Positions 1 through 5,004 of a stretch of DNA of 8,128 bases are shown here, piece by piece. Under the pieces are notes generated by a model that worked only from the letters and a program-made list of their open reading frames with translations, searched no databases and was not told where the DNA came from. The stretch comes from JBBQBQ01 sp038317685 (lineage in GTDB: Bacteria > Desulfobacterota > Desulfuromonadia > Desulfuromonadales > DDH964), in contig JBBQBQ010000161.1 of the NCBI GenBank assembly GCA_038317685.1, positions 1 to 8,128 of the forward strand, read 5' to 3'. Positions within the stretch are counted from its first letter, which is position 1. Each line of letters opens with the position of its first letter. The translations under genes and the position numbers were made by a program.

Positions 1-1
1 G

Positions 2-430
2 CCAGCCGCGCCCCCGGGAGGTGAAGCGCCCCCCGATGGTGCGGCGCTGTTCGCTCTGGGCCTCTACGTCGGGATCGCGGTCTTCCTGATCGGCGTCCTC
101 CTCCTCCTCGCCAGATACCTCGGCCACCGCACCACCAGCCCCCTCAAGGGGGAGCCGTACGAATCGGGGGTGGCGCCGACCGGCCAGGCCAAACTCGGCG
201 AACCGGTCCCCTTCTATCTCGTTGCCATCTTCTTCATCGTCTTCGACGTCGAGATGATCTTCCTCCTTTCCTGGGCCGTCGCCTGGGACCTCCTCGGCTG
301 GGCCGGTTTCTGGCAGATGACCTTCTTCATCGTCATCCTCTTCGCCGGCCTGGTCTACCTGTGGAAGATGGGGGGCCTCGACTGGGGGCCGCGAACCCAC
401 CTTAAGGCGCGGGCCGGGAGGCATCGATGA
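2..430 (+). CDS. nuoA: NADH-quinone oxidoreductase subunit A (5' end missing)
   Basis: NuoA is a small membrane subunit of complex I that packs against NuoH near the quinone site. The frame is open from base 2 and ends with TGA at 428-430, giving 142 visible residues against about 147 in E. coli, so the true start probably lies only a few codons upstream. No ATG, GTG or TTG lies in frame before the GTG at 170. That codon cannot be the start, because the first membrane helix and the conserved KGEPYESG motif are encoded before it or across it. Three hydrophobic segments are visible: ALFALGLYVGIAVFLIGVLL, then the PFYLVAIFFIVFDVEMIFLL stretch with the family's FDVE motif, then the FFIVILFAGLVYLW stretch followed by LDWGP. 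The KGEPYESG and LDWGP motifs resemble E. coli NuoA (PFESG, LDWTP). The Pro/Ala-rich stretch before helix 1 is unusual but in frame. The stop overlaps the nuoBCD start as ATGA. Confidence 0.93.
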   Translation, partial: PAAPPGGEAPPDGAALFALGLYVGIAVFLIGVLLLLARYLGHRTTSPLKGEPYESGVAPTGQAKLGEPVPFYLVAIFFIVFDVEMIFLLSWAVAWDLLGWAGFWQMTFFIVILFAGLVYLWKMGGLDWGPRTHLKARAGRHR

Positions 431-2814
431 ACCAGGAACTGCCTCCCAACGTCATCCTCGCGTCCCTCGACGACGCCATCAACTGGGGCCGCAAGAACAG
501 CATGTGGCCGATGTTCTTCGGTCTCTCCTGCTGCTTTGTCGAGATGATGACGAGCATGACGCCGCGCTTCGACCTGGCCCGCTTCGGCGCCGAGGTGCTG
601 CGCGGGACGCCGCGGGAGGCCGACCTGATGGTCATCTCCGGCACCCCTTTCAAAAAGATGGGGCCGACCATCCTGCGCCTCTACGAGCAGATGGCCAACC
701 CCAAGTGGGTCATCTCCATGGGGAGCTGCTCCAATTCCGGCGGCATGTACGACGTCTACAGTGTCATCCAGGGGGTCAACCAGATCCTCCCCGTCGACGT
801 CTACATCCCCGGCTGCCCGCCGCGCCCCGAGGCCTTTATGCAGGGGCTGCTGCTGCTGCAGGAAAAAATCGCCCGGGAAGAGCATCCGGCCCGAATGGTC
901 CTCGGCATGGCCGGCGGCAGCGAGGGGACGACGGTGCCGGTCCTGGTCGACGGAGTCAGCAAGAGCCGCGACACCCGCGGCCCCGGCTACGGCAACGCTC
1001 CGATCCGCGGCACCTCACTGCAGCCCCCTGACTTCTGGGGAGCCCGCTCGGCGGAGATGTGGCGCCCGCCCCAGCCGCGGGTCGAATTCCCCGCCGCCAG
1101 CGGCGACCTGCAGGGGGCGCTGATCGACCGCTTCGGCGCAGCGATGACCTTCCACCCCGACGGCAAGGACATGCCGACCCTGGTGACCGACGCCGCCACC
1201 GCCCCGGCGCTGCTGAAGTTTCTCAAGGAGGAGGCGCCGAAACCCTTCCGCCGCCTGGAGGATCTCACCGCCGTCGACGAGAGCGCCCGGCCGCGGCGGC
1301 CCGAACACGACTTCACCCTCGTCTACCATCTCCTCTCCTTCGCCGATCCCGGCTACCTGCGGGTTAAGGTTCCCCTGACCGGACCGAACCCCGAAGCGCC
1401 GTCGATCACCGGCCTGTGGCCGAGCGCCGACTGGTACGAGCGGGAGGTCTTTGATATGTTCGGCATCGGTTTCGCCGGGCACCCCGACCTGCGCCGCATC
1501 CTCATGCCCGACTCCTGGGTCGGCCATCCGCTACGCAAGGAGCACCCCTTCCGCGCCACCGAGATGGCCCCCTACACCGCGGCGACCGCGGCGACGATGC
1601 TTCCCAAGGACGGCGCCGACTTCTTCAAGGGCCGGCCCCTCCCCGGCGGCACCGATGCGATGATCCTCAACCTCGGCCCCCATCACCCGGGAACCCACGG
1701 CGTGCTGCGCCTGGTCCTGCAGCTGGAGGGGGAGGAGATCGTCGATCTCGACGCCGACATCGGCTACCATCACCGCGGCGCGGAGAAGATTGGGGAGCGC
1801 CAGCACTGGAACCAGTTCATCCCCTACACCGATCGCATCGACTACCTCTCCGGAGTCCTCAACAACCACGCCTACCTCCATTCGGTGGAGACCCTCCTCG
1901 GCGTCGAAATCCCGCCCCGCGCCCAGTACGTGCGGGTCATGCTCGACGAACTCTTCCGCCTCTCCAACCATCTGGTCTGGCTCGGCACCTTCGCCCATGA
2001 CGTCGGCGCCATGACGCCGGTCTTCTACGCCTTCGAATCGCGGGAGAAGATCTTCGACATCGTCGAAATGATCACCGGCGGGCGGATGCACCCGTCCTGG
2101 TTCCGCATCGGCGGCCTTCCCGACGACCTCCCCGACGGCTGGAAAGCGGTCGTCGACACCTTCACCAAAGATTTCGCGGCACGCATCCGCGAATTCGACA
2201 AGCTCCTGACCGACGGACCGATCTTCCGGGCCCGCACCGAGGGGGTCGGCGTCGTCTCCCGCGACGAGGCCATCGACCGCGGCTTCTCCGGCCCCAACCT
2301 GCGGGCCACCGGGATGGCCTGGGACCTGCGGCGGGCGATGCCCTATTCGAGTTACCAGGATTTCGATTTCGAGGTCGCCACCGCCAGCGGCGGGGACTCC
2401 TTCGCCCGCTACCAGGTGCGTCTGGAAGAACTGCGCCAAAGCCTCCGGATCGTCGAGCAGGCGGCGGAGAAGATGCCCGCAGGACGCTGGGTCACCGACG
2501 ACTACCGCTACGCCTACCCGAAGCGTCAGGACGGTCTGCGCGACATCGAAAGCCTGATCCCCCACTTCCTCAATGTCAGCCGCGGCCTGACCCCGCCGGT
2601 CGGGGAGAGTTACCGCGCCATCGAGTCGGCCAAGGGGGAATGCGGCTACTACGCCGTCTCCGACGGCAACAGCGTCCCCTACCGGATGCGCATCCGCACC
2701 CCGAGCTTCCCCCACCTGCAGGCCCTGTCGTACCTGACCCGGGGCTGGCTGGTGGCGGACCTGATCACCATCCTCGGGTCGATCGACTTCGTGCTGGCGG
2801 ATCTGGACCGTTAA
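427..2814 (+). CDS. nuoBCD: NADH-quinone oxidoreductase, fused subunits B, C and D
   Basis: One uninterrupted 795-residue chain carries three complex I subunits that form the arm linking the NADH module to the membrane. The NuoB module (about residues 1-165) has all four ligands of the terminal [4Fe-4S] cluster N2: C35, C36, C101 and C130. A linker of about 60 residues follows (165-228), rich in Gly, Pro and Arg. The NuoC (30 kDa) module covers about 229-376 and contains WYEREVFDMFGI from W336 and HPLRKEHPF ending at residue 375. After a short linker, the NuoD (49 kDa) module runs from about 409 to the end, with GPHHPGTHG, GYHHRGAEK, DVGAMTPVF and a SIDFVLADLDR end. H424 and Y473 match the quinone-contacting His38 and Tyr87 of Thermus Nqo4. 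The ATG at 427 overlaps the nuoA stop by 4 bases, with GGGAGG at 416-421, five bases upstream. Separate C-D fusion is known in enterobacteria; B is joined as well here. There is no stop or frameshift at the joins. NuoD and NuoC motifs look E. coli-like. Confidence 0.97.
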   Translation: MNQELPPNVILASLDDAINWGRKNSMWPMFFGLSCCFVEMMTSMTPRFDLARFGAEVLRGTPREADLMVISGTPFKKMGPTILRLYEQMANPKWVISMGSCSNSGGMYDVYSVIQGVNQILPVDVYIPGCPPRPEAFMQGLLLLQEKIAREEHPARMVLGMAGGSEGTTVPVLVDGVSKSRDTRGPGYGNAPIRGTSLQPPDFWGARSAEMWRPPQPRVEFPAASGDLQGALIDRFGAAMTFHPDGKDMPTLVTDAATAPALLKFLKEEAPKPFRRLEDLTAVDESARPRRPEHDFTLVYHLLSFADPGYLRVKVPLTGPNPEAPSITGLWPSADWYEREVFDMFGIGFAGHPDLRRILMPDSWVGHPLRKEHPFRATEMAPYTAATAATMLPKDGADFFKGRPLPGGTDAMILNLGPHHPGTHGVLRLVLQLEGEEIVDLDADIGYHHRGAEKIGERQHWNQFIPYTDRIDYLSGVLNNHAYLHSVETLLGVEIPPRAQYVRVMLDELFRLSNHLVWLGTFAHDVGAMTPVFYAFESREKIFDIVEMITGGRMHPSWFRIGGLPDDLPDGWKAVVDTFTKDFAARIREFDKLLTDGPIFRARTEGVGVVSRDEAIDRGFSGPNLRATGMAWDLRRAMPYSSYQDFDFEVATASGGDSFARYQVRLEELRQSLRIVEQAAEKMPAGRWVTDDYRYAYPKRQDGLRDIESLIPHFLNVSRGLTPPVGESYRAIESAKGECGYYAVSDGNSVPYRMRIRTPSFPHLQALSYLTRGWLVADLITILGSIDFVLADLDR

Positions 2815-2821
2815 AGGCCAT

Positions 2822-2978
2822 GTCGCCACGGAGGGACGGAGGAAGGGCTCTTGGTAAAACACGTCGGTGAAAATCAGGACCCGGGACTGCCGCCGATAGA
2901 AGCGAAAGGCTTAAAGCTTCTACTTGAACCAATATTTTGAACAGATTTTCTCTGTGGCTCCGTGCCTCTGTGGCGGAA
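2822..2978. repeat. Inverted-repeat element filling the nuoBCD-nuoE gap
   Basis: The right arm (2950-2978) consists of three tandem 8-base units, CTCTGTGG, CTCCGTGC and CTCTGTGG, followed by CGGAA. The left arm (2822-2841) is an inverted copy with two units: read on the minus strand it is CTCCGTCC CTCCGTGG CGAC. Bases 2825-2841 can pair with 2958-2974 at 15 of 17 positions plus one G-U wobble, giving a long stem around a 116-base loop. Inside the loop is a smaller hairpin (2897-2922). The CTCYGTGN unit pattern matches a kind of dispersed extragenic repeat common in Deltaproteobacteria and some other phyla; this is from memory and not searched here. The right arm ends only 7 bases before the nuoE start and supplies its only SD-like purines. 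It resembles a small non-autonomous mobile element, but there is no visible target-site duplication. Confidence 0.72.
2897..2922 (+). other. Small hairpin inside the nuoBCD-nuoE gap
   Basis: TAGAAGC at 2897-2903 is perfectly complementary to GCTTCTA at 2916-2922, with a 12-base A/G-rich loop. The stem is AT-rich and has no following T-run, so it does not look like an intrinsic terminator. It could be an internal structure of the surrounding repeat element, or chance. Confidence 0.4.
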
Positions 2979-2985
2979 ATGATTT

Positions 2986-3465
2986 ATGACCGAACTGCTG
3001 ACCCAGGACCAGATCGACACCTTCATAACTCGCGCCGTCGCCCTCGCCCATCCGCGGGAAATGGTGATCGATGTGCTGCGCGCCATTCAGGACCAAAACG
3101 GCTGGCTGCCGGATGAGGGGGTCGAACTGGCGGCGCGGATTCTCGGCATCCCGGTGATTCAGGTCGAGGAGGTCGCCACCTTCTACGACAAGCTTTACCG
3201 GCAGCCGGTCGGTCGCAAGGTCATCCACGTCTGCGACTCAATCTGCTGCTGGAGCCGCGGCGGCGAGGAACTCTATGGCTGGCTGCAGGAGCAGCTCGGC
3301 ATCGCCCCCGGCGGGACCACCGTCGACGGCGCCTTCACCCTGCTGCCGACCTGCTGCCTCGGGGCCTGCGGCGAAGCGCCGGCGATGATGATCGGCTTCA
3401 CCACCTACGGCGACCTGACGCCGGAGAAGGTGGAGACGATCCTGGAACAGGAACGAAAGACCTGA
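2986..3465 (+). CDS. nuoE: NADH-quinone oxidoreductase subunit E (24 kDa, thioredoxin-like [2Fe-2S])
   Basis: NuoE pairs with NuoF in the NADH-oxidising tip of complex I and carries the [2Fe-2S] cluster N1a. The 159-residue product has the normal family length (E. coli about 166). The N-terminal part is helical, with the PREMVIDVLRAIQDQNGWLP and EVATFYDKLY family motifs. The thioredoxin-like half has the four cluster ligands in the expected pattern: C83 and C88 (CDSICC), then C124 and C128 (CLGAC). It is preceded by a 171-base gap filled by a repeat element and has only a weak ribosome site: GGA at 2975-2977, eight bases before the ATG. The start is chosen because no other ATG lies in frame nearby and the N-terminus aligns with the family. 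Its position before nuoF is the usual order. The product is cytoplasmic. Confidence 0.96.
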   Translation: MTELLTQDQIDTFITRAVALAHPREMVIDVLRAIQDQNGWLPDEGVELAARILGIPVIQVEEVATFYDKLYRQPVGRKVIHVCDSICCWSRGGEELYGWLQEQLGIAPGGTTVDGAFTLLPTCCLGACGEAPAMMIGFTTYGDLTPEKVETILEQERKT

Positions 3466-3492
3466 ATACCCTGATTTTTGCGCTTCGTTTTT

Positions 3493-3521
3493 CTCCGTGT
3501 CTCCGTGCCTCCGTGGCAGAA
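3493..3521 (+). repeat. Second copy of the CTCYGTGN tandem repeat, nuoE-nuoF gap
   Basis: Three tandem 8-base units, CTCCGTGT, CTCCGTGC and CTCCGTGG, are followed by CAGAA. Aligned to the copy at 2950-2978, 25 of 29 positions are identical. A T-rich run precedes both copies, and both lie just upstream of the next gene's start, in the same orientation. No inverted partner is visible in the short gap 3466-3492. The copy sits inside the 64-base nuoE-nuoF gap, which otherwise holds only the nuoF ribosome site. Confidence 0.78.
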
Positions 3522-3527
3522 GAGAGG
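3521..3527 (+). promoter_or_regulatory. Probable nuoF ribosome binding site
   Basis: AGAGAGG ends only two bases before the ATG at 3530, which is tighter than the usual five to nine bases. It is still the only purine-rich stretch upstream, and it supports 3530 rather than the in-frame GTG at 3497, which lies inside the repeat. Confidence 0.5.
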
Positions 3528-3529
3528 TT

Positions 3530-4804
3530 ATGAGCTACCCGCAAATCCTCTTCAAAAACCGACGCCCGGGCGAAACCGTCTTTCTCGACGGCTACCGCAA
3601 GTCGGGAGGCTACCAGGGTCTGGCCAAGGCCCTGAAGACCATGACCCCGGCCGAGGTGCGCGAGCTGGTCAAGGCCTCCGGGCTGCGCGGGCGGGGCGGG
3701 GCGGGCTTCCCCACCGGGTTGAAGTGGTCGTTCTTCCCGGCCGACACTCCGGGAGAGAAGTACCTGGTCTGCAACGGCGACGAGATGGAGCCGGGGACCT
3801 ACAAGGACCGGGTCCTCCTCGGAGCCGACCCCCACCAGCTGGTGGAGGGGATGATCATCAGCGCCTATGCCCTGCAGGTACCGGTCGGCTATATCTTCAT
3901 CCGCTTCGCCTATGAGACGTGCCGCGCCAATCTGGAACGGTCCATCGCCGAGGCGAAGGCGGCGGGCTTCCTCGGTCCCGATATCCTCGGCAGCGGCTTC
4001 TCCTTCGAGCTGCATGTCCACGGCAGCGCCGGCCGCTACATCTGCGGGGAGGAGACAGCGCTTTTGAACGGCCTGGAAGGAAAGCGCCCCAACCCGCGCA
4101 GCAAGCCGCCCTTTCCGGCGGTCCGGGGACTCTTCGACAAGCCGACGACGGTCAACAACGTCGAGACCCTCGCCAACGTCCAGCACATCGTCACGGGCGG
4201 CGCCGACTGGTTCCAGGGGCTGGCGGCGACGGAGAAAGGGGCCGGGACCAAACTCTACGGCCTCTCCGGCCACTTGGAGAAGACCCCCTGCCTGGAGCTG
4301 CCGCTCGGCACCAGCGTGCGCGAAATCATCGAGGTTCACGGCGGGGGGGTCTGGAAGGGGCGTAAATTCAAGGCCTGCCTCCCCGGCGGCGCCTCGACCC
4401 CCTACCTGAACGCGGCCCATCTCGATACCCCCCTCGACTTCGAGGGGCCGGAAGTCGTCGGCAGCCGCCTCGGCACCGCCGGGGTCACGGTCTTCGACGA
4501 GACGACCTGCATGGTGCGGGCGACCCTCAACCTCAACCGCTTTTTCGCCCGCGAAAGCTGCGGCTGGTGCACCCCCTGCCGCGACGGCCTGCCGTACGTT
4601 TCCTGGCTGCTGGAGAAGATCGAGTCCGGGGCCGGGACGATCGACGACATCGAAAACCTGCGCGGCCAGATCCGCAACATCAACGGCCGCTCCTTCTGCG
4701 CCCTCGCCATGGGTGCCATGGGGCCGGTGGAGAGCCTGCTGCGGCTCTTCGAAGAGGAAGTGCTGGACCACATCAAGCAGGGAGGCTGTCCGTTTCAACC
4801 CTGA
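3530..4804 (+). CDS. nuoF: NADH-quinone oxidoreductase subunit F (51 kDa, FMN- and NADH-binding)
   Basis: NuoF takes electrons from NADH through FMN and passes them to the [4Fe-4S] cluster N3. From ATG 3530 the product has 424 residues (E. coli 445). The frame stays open upstream to a GTG at 3497, but those 11 codons only translate the repeat, so they are excluded. The glycine-rich NADH/FMN motif GRGGAGFPTG is at 54-63, and the acidic NGDEMEPGTYKD nucleotide-site motif is at 82-93. The AGRYICGEETALLNGLEGKR and NPRSKPPFPA motifs follow. N3 ligands are C344, C347 and C350 (ESCGWCTPCRDG) and C390 (SFC). There is no N-terminal thioredoxin or C-terminal ferredoxin domain, which argues against the NuoF-like subunits of bifurcating hydrogenases. 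The RDGLP and NPRSKPP wording matches the E. coli branch rather than the more common REG/YPRLKPP type. The product is cytoplasmic and partners NuoE and NuoG. Confidence 0.96.
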   Translation: MSYPQILFKNRRPGETVFLDGYRKSGGYQGLAKALKTMTPAEVRELVKASGLRGRGGAGFPTGLKWSFFPADTPGEKYLVCNGDEMEPGTYKDRVLLGADPHQLVEGMIISAYALQVPVGYIFIRFAYETCRANLERSIAEAKAAGFLGPDILGSGFSFELHVHGSAGRYICGEETALLNGLEGKRPNPRSKPPFPAVRGLFDKPTTVNNVETLANVQHIVTGGADWFQGLAATEKGAGTKLYGLSGHLEKTPCLELPLGTSVREIIEVHGGGVWKGRKFKACLPGGASTPYLNAAHLDTPLDFEGPEVVGSRLGTAGVTVFDETTCMVRATLNLNRFFARESCGWCTPCRDGLPYVSWLLEKIESGAGTIDDIENLRGQIRNINGRSFCALAMGAMGPVESLLRLFEEEVLDHIKQGGCPFQP

Positions 4805-4876
4805 TGCGGGGAGAGCCCCCCAAGATATTTGGCGGAAGGGTCCCGAGCTTTTGACCTGCCATTGACGACTGGAGGG
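4805..4876. other. Left part of the nuoF-nuoG gap, no gene seen
   Basis: These 72 bases hold no credible coding sequence. A short GGGG-AGAG-CCCC hairpin is possible at 4808-4819, just after the nuoF stop, but no T-run follows, so it is not called a terminator. A weak CCAA/TTGG symmetry lies in the next dozen bases. This stretch may be part of the adjacent repeat element, but no internal symmetry joins them. Confidence 0.4.
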
Positions 4877-4995
4877 GAATTCGATTTCGGGCGGAGAGCA
4901 AGGCGCCCGAGGAGAAGCCGCCGCAAGCGTACCTGGAAGGTACGTCGAGGAGTGCGGCGACGAGACAACGCAGCGATCTGCCCGAAGGCGAATTC
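4877..4995. repeat. Nested palindromic element in the nuoF-nuoG gap
   Basis: Three nested inverted pairs share a common centre region. The outer arms are 4877-4892 (GAATTCGATTTCGGGC) and 4980-4995 (GCCCGAAGGCGAATTC), complementary at 14 of 16 positions. The middle arms, CGCCGCA at 4919-4925 and TGCGGCG at 4953-4959, are perfect. The inner arms, CGTACCT at 4928-4934 and AGGTACG at 4938-4944, are perfect with a 3-base loop. This symmetry marks a discrete element of about 119 bases rather than random spacer. It looks like a dispersed palindromic repeat of the kind seen between genes in Desulfuromonadales genomes; that family match is from memory. The purine/CG-rich coding potential across it is low quality and not a gene. 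The element ends 9 bases before the nuoG start. Confidence 0.72.
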
Positions 4996-5004
4996 TGTAA
5001 CGTT

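Noticed and set aside
170..172. GTG as the nuoA start
   Set aside because: It falls after the first membrane helix and within the conserved YESGVAPTGQ motif.
1531..2862. Minus-strand open frame of 443 codons opposite nuoBCD
   Set aside because: It lies antisense to conserved NuoC/D sequence; the open frame follows from high GC and codon bias, and its translation has no recognisable domain.
3398..4798. Minus-strand open frame of 466 codons opposite nuoF
   Set aside because: Same GC-driven shadow of a conserved gene; part of it translates the intergenic repeat in reverse (TEARRHGEK).
4808..4819. Possible terminator after nuoF
   Set aside because: The stem is only 4 base pairs and no T-run follows; the operon continues.
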